From JBBRVW01 sp038246545 (GTDB lineage Bacteria > Actinomycetota > Actinomycetes > JACCUZ01), in NCBI GenBank assembly GCA_038246545.1, contig JBBRVW010000011.1:1-64000 (forward strand): 64,000 nucleotides of DNA, written 5' to 3'. The first letter of the stretch is position 1, and each line of letters starts with the position of its first letter. The notes under the pieces were generated by a model that did no database searches, had not been told where the DNA came from, and worked only from the letters and a program-made list of their open reading frames with translations. This document shows, piece by piece, positions 1 through 9,831 of this stretch. A program made the translations under genes and the position numbers.

Positions 1-389
1 CCGGCTCGACCTACACTCCGATCACGCTGGCGCACGCCACCCTGCAGCCCGGCGCCTCTCTGACACTGCCGTGGGACCCGGCGTACAACGCCCTCGTCTA
101 CGCCCTCGCCGGCTCCGGCACCGTCGGCGCCGAGGGCCGGCCGCTGCGGTCCGGGCAGCTCGCGCTGCTCGGGGCCGGCGACACGATCACGGTCCGCGCC
201 GACGCCGGCCAGGAGGCGCGCAGCCCCGAGCTGGACGTCCTCGTGCTCGGCGGCCGCCCGATCCGCGAGCCGGTCGCCTGGTACGGCCCGTTCGTCATGA
301 ACGAGGAGTCCGAGCTCCGGCAGGCGTTCGAGGACTTCCGGGCGGGGAAGCTGGGCACCATCCCGGCCCAGGGCGCCGCCAGCGCCTGA
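1..389 (+). CDS. Pirin family protein, C-terminal part (5' end outside window)
   Basis: The reading frame is open from the first bases and ends at TGA 387-389. It encodes about 129 residues of a cupin barrel followed by a typical pirin C-terminal tail. The tail reads VLVLGGRPIREPVAWYGPFV, then NEESELRQAFEDFRAGKLG, which is strongly characteristic of the pirin C-terminal cupin. Pirins are iron-binding cupins; some have quercetinase activity, but the substrate cannot be told from this part. The start and the N-terminal metal-binding barrel lie upstream of the window. A hairpin terminator follows 34 bp after the stop. Confidence 0.88.
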   Translation, partial: GSTYTPITLAHATLQPGASLTLPWDPAYNALVYALAGSGTVGAEGRPLRSGQLALLGAGDTITVRADAGQEARSPELDVLVLGGRPIREPVAWYGPFVMNEESELRQAFEDFRAGKLGTIPAQGAASA

Positions 390-422
390 CCCGCCACCGC
401 CCCGCCGCACGGCGGGCCAGCC

Positions 423-455
423 ACCGGCCCCGGTCCCTCCACGACCGGGGCCGGT
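423..455 (+). terminator. GC-rich hairpin after the pirin gene
   Basis: Perfect 12-bp inverted repeat (ACCGGCCCCGGT / ACCGGGGCCGGT, arms 423-434 and 444-455) with a 9-nt loop. It lies downstream of the pirin stop and has no U-tract, as is usual in high-GC actinobacteria. From here to 619 no gene is visible. Confidence 0.6.
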
Positions 456-619
456 CCGCGTCCGGGGGCGACCGGACAGCCGGCGGGACAACGAGCGAGG
501 TGGCCCCGCCCGGGGGTCGGGAACCACCCGTGCAGCGGGGCCACTCCTGTGCGTGGCAGCCGCGTGCCCGGCTGCTGAACGCCCGCGGGCTCCTGACCCG
601 CCGGGCGTAGGGTCGAGGG

Positions 620-1162
620 ATGGGTACCTTGCTAGCGGTCCTGGCCACCCTCGCGTTCAGCTCGTGCGCCGTCGTGGTGGTGCTCCGGAGCGCCGTGCGG
701 GCGCTCCGCAGTCGCCTGACCGTCCTGCGCGATGCGGCCGGGCTCCGGGCCCGGGCCTACGGCGTCGGGCCGGCGGCGGAGGTGGCCCGGCTGCGCCGCG
801 AGATGGAGCGCTCGCTCGGCGGGGCCCGGCGCGCCCTCGCAGCCGCCCGCGCGGTGCACGCACCGGTCGGCGACGTGCGCTCGCTGCTCGGCCGCCTCGA
901 GCTCGCGGCACGTGGGGTCGACGCCGAGCTGCGGGTGCTCGAGGCCCAGCCGGACCGTAGCCGGGTGCCGGCCGGGCTGGACACCGCGCGCGTCCGCGCC
1001 GGCATGGTCACGACGGCTGCCGCCGAGCTGGTCGACGGGCTGCTGCATGCCGCCGGGCACCGGGACGACGAGCTCGCCCTGCTGCACGCCACCTGTGCCG
1101 TCGAGGCGGAGGCGCTCCGGTCGTCCGGGCAGGTGCCCCACCGGCACCTGACCAGCCGCTAG
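620..1162 (+). CDS. Hypothetical membrane-anchored protein
   Basis: A 180-residue protein with one N-terminal hydrophobic segment (about residues 4-26, including a Cys in SSCAVVVVL). It is followed by a long Arg/Ala/Leu-rich part (about 30-110) with heptad-like spacing that probably forms helices or a coiled coil. No catalytic motif is recognisable. The gene is convergent with the Rrf2 gene, whose stop lies only 4 bp away. It could be a small division- or envelope-associated protein, but nothing in the sequence proves it. The ATG is the only sensible start before the hydrophobic segment. Confidence 0.6.
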   Translation: MGTLLAVLATLAFSSCAVVVVLRSAVRALRSRLTVLRDAAGLRARAYGVGPAAEVARLRREMERSLGGARRALAAARAVHAPVGDVRSLLGRLELAARGVDAELRVLEAQPDRSRVPAGLDTARVRAGMVTTAAAELVDGLLHAAGHRDDELALLHATCAVEAEALRSSGQVPHRHLTSR

Positions 1163-1166
1163 TCCG

Positions 1167-1631
1167 CTAGGGCCGCTCGTCGACGCCGTACGTGTCGGCC
1201 ATCTGCACCACGTGCTCGGGCAGCCGCCCGGAGAGCACGTCCTGAAGCGTGACGTCCTCGAGCACGTGGCGCAACGAGCCGCGCACGGCGATCCACACGG
1301 TGCGCAGGGCCTCGGTCGGGCCGTCGTAGGCGAGCGAGGCAGGGCTGGTGTCGCGGACGGTGGCAAGCGGTCCCTCGACCGCGCGGATGACGTCGGCGAT
1401 GGCGATCTCGGACGCCGGCTTGGCCAGCCGGTATCCACCCTCGGGGCCGCGCCGGCTGACCAGCAGCTTGTGCTGCCTGAGCTGGCGGAGGATCTCGAGC
1501 AGGAACTTCAGCGGGATCTGCTGCGCCGTCGCGAGGTGCTCGGCCTTGACCGGCTCGACCTTGCCGTCGGCGGCGAGCTGCACCAGCGCGCGCACGGCGT
1601 AGTCGACCCTCGCTGACACGCGCATGGACAC
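1167..1631 (-). CDS. Rrf2-family transcriptional regulator
   Basis: A 154-residue winged-helix protein. The N-terminus MRVSARVDYAVRALVQLA, the helix IPLKFLLEILRQLR and the wing RRGPEGGYRLAKP are hallmarks of Rrf2/IscR/NsrR/CymR proteins. The protein contains no cysteine, so it cannot carry the three-Cys Fe-S cluster of IscR or NsrR; it is more like cluster-free CymR-type members. The start is GTG 1631, or six bases later at ATG 1625. It lies just beyond the end of the paa operon and is separated from it by a hairpin, so its target is not evident. Confidence 0.88.
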   Translation of the reverse strand: MSMRVSARVDYAVRALVQLAADGKVEPVKAEHLATAQQIPLKFLLEILRQLRQHKLLVSRRGPEGGYRLAKPASEIAIADVIRAVEGPLATVRDTSPASLAYDGPTEALRTVWIAVRGSLRHVLEDVTLQDVLSGRLPEHVVQMADTYGVDERP

Positions 1632-1750
1632 ATGCTCTCAGGAGCCGCCGCCCGGCCGTGCATCCGACGGCCCGCACACAGCAGAAGCCCCGTCATGCCG
1701 ACGCGACGGACGACGATCACCGCCAGCACCCGACCCGAGCCGACACCCGT

Positions 1751-1776
1751 GGGCCGGCGCCCGGAGGAGCCGGCCC
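1751..1776 (-). terminator. Hairpin at the 3' end of the paaABCDE operon
   Basis: Inverted repeat GGGCCGGC / GCCGGCCC (1751-1758 and 1769-1776) lies 20 bp beyond the paaE stop on the minus strand. It is a plausible Rho-independent-like terminator for the operon. Confidence 0.45.
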
Positions 1777-1795
1777 CTCGCGTCGACGACCGGCG

Positions 1796-2920
1796 TCAGG
1801 AGTCGAAGTCGAGCTCGACGTCCTCGGAGACCGGCACCGACTGACACGCCAGCACGAACCCGGCGGCAGTCTCCTCGGAGTCCAGCGCGTAGTTGCGCTC
1901 CATCGTCACCTCGCCGGACACGACCTTCGCCCGGCAGGTGCCGCAGACGCCGCCCTTGCAGGCGTACGGCGCGTCCGCGCGCACCGCGAGGACGGCGTCC
2001 AGGATGCGCTGGCCGGTCCGCGGGACCCGCACCGTCGACGACCGCCCGTCGAGGGTGACGACGACGCTGCTCGTACCGGCCGCCCGCTCCTCCTCGGGCG
2101 ACACCGACTCGCGTGGTGCCTCGCCCTCGACGTGGAACAGCTCGGTGTGGACGTGCTCCGCTCCGACGCCGGCCTCGGCGAGCACCGCACGCGCCCCCTC
2201 GACCATCGCGAACGGTCCGCACAGGAACCACTCGTCGACCGTCTCGGGCGGCACCAGCGCCGAGAGCAGCCGGCGCAGGCGCGGCGGGTCGAGCCGCCCG
2301 CTGAGCAGCTCGGCCTCCTGCACCTCGCGGGACAGTACGTGGACCAGCCGGAAGCGACCCGGGTAGCGGTCCTTGAGGTCGGCGAGCTCCTCGAGGAACA
2401 TCACCGACCCCACCGTGCGGTTGCCGTAGAGCAGCGTCACCGTGCTCGCCGGCTCGACCGCCAGCACCGTGGCGACGATCGAGATGACCGGTGTGATGCC
2501 GCTGCCCGCCGCGACCGCGCAGTAGTGCCGGGCCTGCGCCGGGTCCACCCGCGGCGTGAAGCGGCCGGTGGGCGTCATCACCTCGACCTCGTCGCCCACC
2601 TGCAACGTGGACGTGGCGTGCGTCGAGAACGCGCCGCCGTCCAGCCGCTTGACGCCGATCCGCAGCCGGCCCTCGGTCGCCGGAGCGCAGATCGAGTAAT
2701 TGCGGCGAACCTCCGCGCCGCCGACCTCGGTCCGCAGCGTCAGGTGCTGGCCCGCGTCGAAGGCGTAGGCCCCGCGAAGGTCGTCGGGCACGGCGAACGT
2801 GATGGCCACCGCGTCGTCGGTCAGCGGCTCGACGGACGCGACCCGTAGCGGGTGGAAGGTCCCGTGCCGGCGACCGCCGTCGACGACGGTCGCCGTGGCA
2901 CCGGTGAGGTCGGCCGTCAT
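1796..2920 (-). CDS. paaE: Phenylacetyl-CoA epoxidase reductase subunit PaaE
   Basis: A 374-residue reductase that passes electrons from NADPH to the di-iron oxygenase PaaA in aerobic phenylacetate breakdown. It has an N-terminal FAD domain with the FAD motif RRNYSI (about residue 95), a nucleotide-binding domain with GSGITPVISI and LCGPFAMV, and a C-terminal plant-type [2Fe-2S] ferredoxin domain with CKGGVCGTC plus a distal Cys. The start is ATG 2920, 11 bp after the paaD stop; upstream extension would run into paaD. It is the last gene of the minus-strand paa operon. Confidence 0.95.
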   Translation of the reverse strand: MTADLTGATATVVDGGRRHGTFHPLRVASVEPLTDDAVAITFAVPDDLRGAYAFDAGQHLTLRTEVGGAEVRRNYSICAPATEGRLRIGVKRLDGGAFSTHATSTLQVGDEVEVMTPTGRFTPRVDPAQARHYCAVAAGSGITPVISIVATVLAVEPASTVTLLYGNRTVGSVMFLEELADLKDRYPGRFRLVHVLSREVQEAELLSGRLDPPRLRRLLSALVPPETVDEWFLCGPFAMVEGARAVLAEAGVGAEHVHTELFHVEGEAPRESVSPEEERAAGTSSVVVTLDGRSSTVRVPRTGQRILDAVLAVRADAPYACKGGVCGTCRAKVVSGEVTMERNYALDSEETAAGFVLACQSVPVSEDVELDFDS

Positions 2921-2931
2921 CAGGGCACGGC

Positions 2932-3468
2932 CTAGAGGGCCTTGAAGTGGTCGAACGGCTCGCGGCAGTCCTCGCACACCCACAGCGACTTGCACGACGT
3001 CGAGCCGAACCGGCTGGACTCGCGGGTCCGGGGGCTGCCGCACTGCGGGCAGCGCGCCGACAGCGCGACCGCGACCGGACCCGCCTCGCGCACCGTGCGG
3101 ACGGACGGCGGCGCGATGCCGTAGTCGGCCAGTGCCTGCCGCCCGGCGTCGGTCATCCAGTCGGTGGTCCATGCCGGCGCGAGCACGGTGCGTACCTCGA
3201 CGCGGTCGAACCCGGTGCCGCGCACCGCCTGCTCGACGTCACGCCGGATGACGTCCATCGCCGGGCAGCCGGAGTAGGTCGGTGTCACCGTCACCACCGC
3301 GGTGCCGTCGTCGCGCACCTCGACCTCGCGCAGGACGCCGAGGTCCGCGATGGTCAGGACCGGCACCTCCGGGTCGAGCACCCGGGCCGCCGCCGCCCAC
3401 GCCGCCGACCTGTCAGCCCCTGAGGGCCGTATCCGGCCCTCAGGGGCTGACAAGTTCGCGGTGCTCAC
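2932..3468 (-). CDS. paaD: Phenylacetyl-CoA epoxidase subunit PaaD (with an in-frame palindrome near its N-terminus)
   Basis: A 178-residue PaaD protein of the MIP18/DUF59 type, thought to help mature the oxygenase. The core (DPEVPVLTIADLGVLREV, SGCPAMDVI) is followed by a C-terminal zinc-ribbon-like part with CPQC and CEDC. The start is GTG 3468, which overlaps the paaC stop as GTGA. Residues 6-19 (LSAPEGRIRPSGAD) are encoded by a perfect 19-bp-stem palindrome and look like an insertion between the start and the conserved domain. No start codon between the palindrome and the conserved helix would keep the domain whole, so the palindrome is most likely translated. Confidence 0.9.
   Translation of the reverse strand: MSTANLSAPEGRIRPSGADRSAAWAAAARVLDPEVPVLTIADLGVLREVEVRDDGTAVVTVTPTYSGCPAMDVIRRDVEQAVRGTGFDRVEVRTVLAPAWTTDWMTDAGRQALADYGIAPPSVRTVREAGPVAVALSARCPQCGSPRTRESSRFGSTSCKSLWVCEDCREPFDHFKAL
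3411..3452. repeat. Perfect 19-bp palindrome inside the paaD coding region
   Basis: Arms 3411-3429 and 3434-3452 (TGTCAGCCCCTGAGGGCCG and its complement) are separated by a 4-nt loop (TATC). The palindrome begins 15 nt after the paaD start codon and encodes residues 6-19 in frame. It resembles the extragenic hairpins elsewhere in the window but sits within a gene, at the tightest junction of the paa operon. Confidence 0.9.
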
Positions 3469-4232
3469 CAGGACGCTCCGGGGTGGGCGCGGTGCAGGTG
3501 CTGCATCTCCGCGAGCAGGTAGCCCATCGCCTCGGTGTGGACGCCACGGCGACCACCGGCGGGCGGCGTGCGCACGCCCTCGGGCCGGACCAGTGTCGCC
3601 TCGGCCAGCACGCCGTCGACGTAGGCGTCCCAGCCGGCGCGCAGCGTCGACGCGTCCACCGCCACGCCGTCGGCCACCAGCGACTGCTCCAGCTCGTCGG
3701 TGCCGAACAGCTCGTCGACGTACGGCCACACCCGCTCCAGCCCGGCCTGCATCCGCAGGTGCGACTCGTCGGTGCCGTCCCCGAGCCGCAGCACCCACTG
3801 CGTGGCGTGGTCGCGGTGGTAGTCGACCTCCTTGACGGCCTTGCCCGCGACGGCGGCCAGGGTCTCGTCGGCGGACGACGTCAGCCCGCGGTGCAGGGCG
3901 AGCTGGTAGGTCGAGAACAACAGCTGCCGCGCCATCGACACCGCGAAGTCCTCGTTGGGCAGCTCGACCAGGTGCACGTTGCAGAGCTCGCGCTCGTCGC
4001 GCAGGTACGCGAGGTCGTCCTCGGTGCGACCGGCACCCTCGACCTCGCCCGCGTAGCTGAGCAGCGTGCGAGCCTGGCCGAGCAGGTCGAGGCCGATGTT
4101 GCCGAGGGCGACGTCCTCCTCCAGCTGCGGGGCGCGGGTCACCCACTCGCCGAGCCGGTGGGAGAGGACGAGCGCGTCGTCGCCGATCCGCAACGCGTAC
4201 GTCGCGACGGCGGGCATCGTCGTCACGTTCAC
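3465..4232 (-). CDS. paaC: Phenylacetyl-CoA epoxidase structural subunit PaaC
   Basis: A 255-residue ferritin-like helical protein that pairs with PaaA in the epoxidase. Family-specific stretches include DDALVLSHRLGEWVTRAP, LEEDVALGNIGLDLLGQA and KEVDYHRDHATQWVLRLGDG. PaaC is a structural partner that does not hold the catalytic di-iron site. The GTG start at 4232 overlaps the paaB stop (GTGA) and the stop overlaps the paaD start, so translation of the whole operon appears coupled. Confidence 0.96.
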   Translation of the reverse strand: MNVTTMPAVATYALRIGDDALVLSHRLGEWVTRAPQLEEDVALGNIGLDLLGQARTLLSYAGEVEGAGRTEDDLAYLRDERELCNVHLVELPNEDFAVSMARQLLFSTYQLALHRGLTSSADETLAAVAGKAVKEVDYHRDHATQWVLRLGDGTDESHLRMQAGLERVWPYVDELFGTDELEQSLVADGVAVDASTLRAGWDAYVDGVLAEATLVRPEGVRTPPAGGRRGVHTEAMGYLLAEMQHLHRAHPGASW

Positions 4233-4513
4233 AGGTGCTGGACCTCAGCCGGGATCTCGTAGAACGTCGGGTGCCGGTAGGCCTTGTCGGCGGCCGGGTC
4301 GAAGAAGGAGTCCTTCTCGTCGGGGCTCGAGGCCACGATCGCGTTGGCCGGCACCACCCACAGGGAGACACCCTCGGACCGGCGGGTGTAGATGTCGCGG
4401 GCGTTGCGCAAGGCCATCGTGGCGTCCGGCGCGTGCAGGCTGCCGACGTGCTGGTGGTTGAGCCCGCGGCGGGACCGCACGAAGACCTCCCACAGCGGCC
4501 AGTCGGTGCTCAT
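4229..4513 (-). CDS. paaB: Phenylacetyl-CoA epoxidase subunit PaaB
   Basis: A 94-residue small subunit with WPLWEVFVRSRRGLNHQHVG and SLHAPDATMALRNARDIYTR, typical of PaaB. PaaB bridges PaaAC dimers in the multicomponent oxygenase. ATG 4513 overlaps the paaA stop as ATGA; longer upstream readings would lie inside paaA. Confidence 0.96.
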   Translation of the reverse strand: MSTDWPLWEVFVRSRRGLNHQHVGSLHAPDATMALRNARDIYTRRSEGVSLWVVPANAIVASSPDEKDSFFDPAADKAYRHPTFYEIPAEVQHL

Positions 4514-5484
4514 GCCGCGCCTGCCGTGGCCGGTCGACGCGCCGACTGCTTGGCGGCGTACGCCGTGGCGGCCTCGCGCACCCAGGCACCCTCGTCGTGG
4601 GCCCTCCGGCGGTGCTCGATCCGCTGCTGGTTGCACGGCCCGTTGCCCTTGAGCACGGCGAAGAACTCCGGCCAGTCGATGTCACCGAACACGTAGTGCC
4701 CGGTCGCCTCGTCGAGGTGCAGGTCGGGGTCGGGCAGCGTGAGCCCGAGGACCTCGGCCTGCGGCACGGTCATGTCGACGAACTTCTGGCGCAGCTCGTC
4801 ATTGCTGAACCGCTTGATGCCCCAGGCCATCGACTGCGCCGAGTTCGGCGACTCGTCATCGGGCGGCCCGAACATCATCAGCGACGGCCACCACCACCGG
4901 TCGACGGCGTCCTGTGCCATCGCCTTCTGCCCGGGCGTCCCGTGCGAGAGCGTGTGCAGGATCTCGAAGCCCTGCCGCTGGTGGAACGACTCCTCCTTGC
5001 AGATGCGCACCATCGCGCGGGCGTAAGGGCCGTACGAGCAGCGGCAGATCGGCACCTGGTTGACGATCGCGGCGCCGTCGACCAGCCAGCCGATCGCGCC
5101 CATGTCGGCCCAGGTGAGGGTGGGGTAGTTGAAGATCGAGGAGTACCTCTGCCGGCCGGCGTGCAGCAGGTCGAGCAGCTCGGCGCGGTCGATGCCCAGC
5201 GTCTCCGCGGCGGAGTAGAGGTACAGCCCGTGGCCGGCCTCGTCCTGGACCTTCGCCAGCAGGATCGCCTTGCGGCGCAGGCTCGGCGCCCGGGTGATCC
5301 AGTTGGCCTCGGGCTGCATCCCGATGATCTCGGAGTGCGCGTGCTGGGCGATCTGACGGATCAGCGTCTTCCGGTAGCCCTCCGGCATCCAGTCGCGCGG
5401 CTCGACCCGGTCGTCGGCGGCGATCAGCGCGTCGAACTCGCGCTCGAGGGCGGTCTCCGGCCCGGTGTCCGGCAGCTCTGTCAC
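4510..5484 (-). CDS. paaA: Phenylacetyl-CoA epoxidase catalytic subunit PaaA
   Basis: A 324-residue di-iron monooxygenase subunit that turns phenylacetyl-CoA into the ring 1,2-epoxide, the committing step of aerobic phenylacetate catabolism. The carboxylate/His iron motifs are visible as DEAGHGLYLY (first ExxH) and CKEESFHQRQG (second E..H). The region HAHSEIIGMQPEANWITRAP is highly characteristic. It is the first gene of the minus-strand operon paaABCDE. The ATG at 5484 is preceded by a 150-bp control region shared with the divergent paaI. Confidence 0.97.
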   Translation of the reverse strand: MTELPDTGPETALEREFDALIAADDRVEPRDWMPEGYRKTLIRQIAQHAHSEIIGMQPEANWITRAPSLRRKAILLAKVQDEAGHGLYLYSAAETLGIDRAELLDLLHAGRQRYSSIFNYPTLTWADMGAIGWLVDGAAIVNQVPICRCSYGPYARAMVRICKEESFHQRQGFEILHTLSHGTPGQKAMAQDAVDRWWWPSLMMFGPPDDESPNSAQSMAWGIKRFSNDELRQKFVDMTVPQAEVLGLTLPDPDLHLDEATGHYVFGDIDWPEFFAVLKGNGPCNQQRIEHRRRAHDEGAWVREAATAYAAKQSARRPATAGAA

Positions 5485-5506
5485 GGGTCCGAGCCTACGC
5501 GGTCGG

Positions 5507-5545
5507 TGTGACAGACGTCCACCTGCTGGCGCCGGTCATGTCACA
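5507..5545. promoter_or_regulatory. Divergent paaA/paaI control region with spaced inverted repeat
   Basis: The 152-bp region between paaA and paaI must hold both promoters. It contains TGTGACA (5507-5513) and its complement TGTCACA (5539-5545), 25 nt apart. This is a candidate regulator site, but spaced 7-bp repeats can arise by chance. No clear -35/-10 pair is visible. Confidence 0.3.
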
Positions 5546-5636
5546 TGGCGGCAGGGTGACTGGCCGGGCGGGTCCCGGGCCTCCTCCGACCCGCCCTCGC
5601 CGGCCGGGTACCTGAGGGCGTCCTAGTCTTCTCGCC

Positions 5637-6082
5637 GTGCAGCCGCTGACCGACCCGGACGAGATCGCCCGGCGCAGCGCCGAGGTGATGCTCGGCGACG
5701 ACCGCGCGTCCGCCGCCGCCGGCATCGCCCTCGTCGAGGTAGCGCCTGGTCGGGCGACAGTGACGATGACCGTCCGGCCGGACATGGTCAACGGTCACGA
5801 CATCGCGCACGGCGGCTTCGTCTTCCTGCTGGCCGACACGGCGTTCGCGGTGGCCTGCAACAGCTACGGGCAGAGCACGGTGGCGGCCGGCTGCGACATC
5901 GCGTTCGTCGACGCGGCCCGCGCCGGTGACGAGCTCACCGCCATCGCCGAGGAGCGGCACCGGGCCGGGCGGAGCGGTCTCTACGACGTGTCGGTGCGGC
6001 GGGCCGACGGCTCCGTGGTCGCCGAGCTCCGGGGCCGCAGCCGCACCATCGCCGGCACCCTCGTGGTCCAGGAGGAGACGCA

Positions 6083-6086
<4 letters not shown>
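5637..6086 (+). CDS. paaI: Hydroxyphenylacetyl-CoA thioesterase PaaI (hotdog fold)
   Basis: A 149-residue hotdog thioesterase. The motif VNGHDIAHGGFVFLLADTAF contains the catalytic Asn/Asp region of PaaI, followed by the core VAAGCDIAFVDAARAGDELTA. PaaI removes CoA from dead-end ring-hydroxylated phenylacetyl-CoA products and so protects the CoA pool. The start is GTG 5637. The stop overlaps the thiolase start (ATGA 6083-6086), so the two are co-translated. Its placement divergent to paaA confirms the pathway. Confidence 0.93.
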
Positions 6087-7282
<1,196 letters not shown>

Positions 7283-7341
7283 CCATGCCGTCGCGGTGCG
7301 TGCCGTCGCGGTGGGTCGTTATCCAGCCGTAACATCGGCGC

Positions 7342-7824
7342 ATGCCTCGCCGGAGCGGTCCCCTGCCGTTCGCCCTCAACATCGCAATCACCAACGCATG
7401 GGTCAGCCAGCTGTTCGACCAGGAGCTCGAGAAGCGCGGCATCGCGCCCTTCCAGAGCGGGACCCTGATGGTCCTGCACCGGCTCCAGCCGGTCACGCCG
7501 TCCGACCTGCAGGCCGTGATGGGCGTGCCGCCGACGACGCTGCGCAACCGCATCAACGAGCTGGTCGCCGCCGGGCTGGTGGAGCGCATCCCGCACCCGC
7601 AGGACGGTCGGTCGCACCTGCTGCGAACCACCGCCACGGCGCAGCCGGTCGTCACGGCCTCCCAAGCCGCCGGTCGGCAGGTGCAGAAGCTGCTGACGCA
7701 GGCCGGCTTCGACGTCAGCGGCGTCCTGGCCCTGCAGCTCGACGCGCTGCGGGCGGCGGCCATCGGCCTGGTCGCCGACGGCGGCGCCGCGGGCCGCGGT
7801 TCCCTGACCACAGGGCCCTGGTGA
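7342..7824 (+). CDS. MarR-family transcriptional regulator
   Basis: A 160-residue winged-helix regulator. The HTH region is SDLQAVMGVPPTTLRNRINELVAAGLVERI, followed by the wing HPQDGRSHLLRTTA, the classical MarR D-x-R-S pattern. It lies 60 bp after the thiolase in the same direction, so it may respond to an aromatic acid or CoA thioester and control the paa genes. That is inference from position only. No ligand residues can be assigned. Confidence 0.85.
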   Translation: MPRRSGPLPFALNIAITNAWVSQLFDQELEKRGIAPFQSGTLMVLHRLQPVTPSDLQAVMGVPPTTLRNRINELVAAGLVERIPHPQDGRSHLLRTTATAQPVVTASQAAGRQVQKLLTQAGFDVSGVLALQLDALRAAAIGLVADGGAAGRGSLTTGPW

Positions 7825-7843
7825 CCGGGGCGACCTGACCGCC

Positions 7844-7912
7844 GAGGGGCAGGGGCTGGCACGCCCCTGCCCCTCCCCGGTCCCCGTCCGCCGGGCCCGT
7901 ACGGCGGACGGG
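7844..7912. terminator. Tandem hairpins between convergent genes
   Basis: Two perfect inverted repeats lie between the MarR gene and the convergent solute-binding protein gene: GAGGGGCAGGGGC / complement (7844-7856, 7863-7875) and CCCGTCCGCC / complement (7883-7892, 7903-7912). Together they look like a bidirectional terminator pair. Confidence 0.75.
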
Positions 7913-7928
7913 CACCGGGTCACGACGG

Positions 7929-9692
7929 CTACGAGCTGACGAACAGGTCGCCGTACGGCCAGGAGCCGAAGGGCGCCCAGAGGTACACGTGGCCGTCCTT
8001 GCCCGACGCCGAGCCGACCTTCGAGCCGGCGACCCGCTGGTCACGACCGAACCGCGTCGGGATGACCCACACGTTGGCCATGGCCTCCTTGTTCAGCTCC
8101 TTCCAGACTTCCGCCTGGGCGGCCCGGTCGGTCATCGCCTTCGCCTCGGCCGCCTTCTGGTTGAAGGCCTTGTCGTTGCCGTGTGAGAGGTCGAAACCAC
8201 CGGTCGGCGTGAACAGCTCGGGGATCACCGTCGACGCGTTGGACCAGTCCGGCCCCCAGCCGGCGAGGACGAGGTCGCCCTCCTTGGCCGGGTCGAGGAC
8301 GATGCCGTAGAACTGCCCGGCCTCGATCGGGTTCGGCCGCACCTTGATGCCGGCCCTGGCGAGGGAGCCCACGAGCGCCGCGGCTCCCTTGTCGTTGGCC
8401 GGCGTCTGCGGGTAGTCGTACTGCAGGGTCTTCATCGGCTCGCCGGAGCCGGCGACGAGCGCCTTCGCGGCCTCGGGGTCACCGGTCTCGGGCACCTTCT
8501 GGCCGAGCAGCGAGTCCCACATGCCCGAGGGGGCGTAGTCGGCCGGCAGGTTCGGCTTGACGACGCCGTCGGCGAGGTCGCCGGCGTACTCACCACCGGC
8601 GACCTGCCGTAGCTGGGCGCGGTCGAGGGCGATCGCGATCGCCTTGCGCTGGTCCAGATTCGGCACCTTCGAGGTGTTCACGGCGATGTAGCGGACGAAC
8701 GGGTCGAGCTCGTTGGTACGACGATCCGCGAACCGGTCGGCACCGAAGGCGGTCGCCAGGTTCGACGGGTCGATGGTGTCGCCAGTGGTGAGTGCCTTCT
8801 GGTCGTCACCCGAGTCCTGGATGAGCCGCTGGTCGATCACGGCGGTCTCGAGCCCGAACTTCACGACGATCTTGTCGGGGTGCGCCCCGCGGTAGTCGTC
8901 GGTGTCCTTCGCCCAGTTCTCGTTGCGGACGAGGACCAGCTGGCTGCCCTTGTCGTAGCTCTCGATCTTGTACGGGCCGCTCGAGACCGGCTTGTCGTCG
9001 TACTTCTCACCGGTATCCGACGCCTTGGGGACCGGGCTGAACGCCAGCAGGGTCACGGTGTAGTTGAAGTCGCCGACCGGTGACCTGAGGTGGAAGACCA
9101 CCGTCTTGTCGTCGGTGCACTCGACGGCCTTGTCGAACGCCGCCGTGTCGTTGCCCTTGGTGACGTAGGGGCCCTGGTAGACGGAGTTGCCGTCCTTGTC
9201 GGTGGGGATGTCGAGCATCGAGATCGCGTAGGTGGGACCGTCGGTGATGATGTCGGTGGCGAACGTCCGCGAGACGCCGTACTTGACGTCGGCGCAGGTG
9301 ATCGGCGAACCGTCCTCGAAGGTCACCCCGTCCTTGAGCGTGAAGGTCCACGTCTTGGCGCCGTCGGACGACTGCCCGGTGTCGGTGGCCAGGTCGGGGG
9401 TCAGCTCTGTCGAGGTCGTGCCGTCGGGGCTGTACTTGTACGCGGTCAGGGTGCGCTGCAGGTACCCGTTGGCGAACGCGAGGTCCTCGCCGGTGTAGTT
9501 GCGCTGCGGGTCCAGGTGCTGGAACTGGTCCTGCAGGGTGAGGAACGTCAGCGTCCCCCCGTCGGTCGGCTGCTCCGAACCGGTGGACCCCGAAGGGCCG
9601 CCGTCTCCACTGCCGCTGCCGCAGCCGGCCGCCATGAGGGCCAGGGCAGCCACCGCGGCCAGCCCCCGAACCGTTCTGGTCGTACGCGTCAT
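7929..9692 (-). CDS. Peptide/nickel-type ABC transporter substrate-binding lipoprotein (SBP family 5)
   Basis: A 587-residue lipoprotein. The signal peptide ends in the lipobox ALMAAGC (Cys at about 24) and is followed by a Gly/Ser-rich linker. The SBP_bac_5 fold is supported by GGTLTFLTLQ, WTFTLKDGVTFEDGSPITCADVKYGVSRT (split across about residues 115-145), and the C-terminal LAGWGPDWSNAS. These proteins bind peptides or other organic ligands outside the membrane. No permease or ATPase genes are adjacent, so it is an orphan component here. A good ribosome site (GAGGGAG) precedes the ATG. Confidence 0.93.
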   Translation of the reverse strand: MTRTTRTVRGLAAVAALALMAAGCGSGSGDGGPSGSTGSEQPTDGGTLTFLTLQDQFQHLDPQRNYTGEDLAFANGYLQRTLTAYKYSPDGTTSTELTPDLATDTGQSSDGAKTWTFTLKDGVTFEDGSPITCADVKYGVSRTFATDIITDGPTYAISMLDIPTDKDGNSVYQGPYVTKGNDTAAFDKAVECTDDKTVVFHLRSPVGDFNYTVTLLAFSPVPKASDTGEKYDDKPVSSGPYKIESYDKGSQLVLVRNENWAKDTDDYRGAHPDKIVVKFGLETAVIDQRLIQDSGDDQKALTTGDTIDPSNLATAFGADRFADRRTNELDPFVRYIAVNTSKVPNLDQRKAIAIALDRAQLRQVAGGEYAGDLADGVVKPNLPADYAPSGMWDSLLGQKVPETGDPEAAKALVAGSGEPMKTLQYDYPQTPANDKGAAALVGSLARAGIKVRPNPIEAGQFYGIVLDPAKEGDLVLAGWGPDWSNASTVIPELFTPTGGFDLSHGNDKAFNQKAAEAKAMTDRAAQAEVWKELNKEAMANVWVIPTRFGRDQRVAGSKVGSASGKDGHVYLWAPFGSWPYGDLFVSS

Positions 9693-9831
9693 CGAGCTCT
9701 CCCTCTGTGTCGGGTGAGCAGAAAGTAGCGCCGATCCGCGCTATACGACTCGGTCAGCCACGCAACCGATGCGCAGTCGTGACGACCCTGTTACCGCCGG
9801 ACGGCGGTATCTCAGGGGAGCGGAAGGAACG

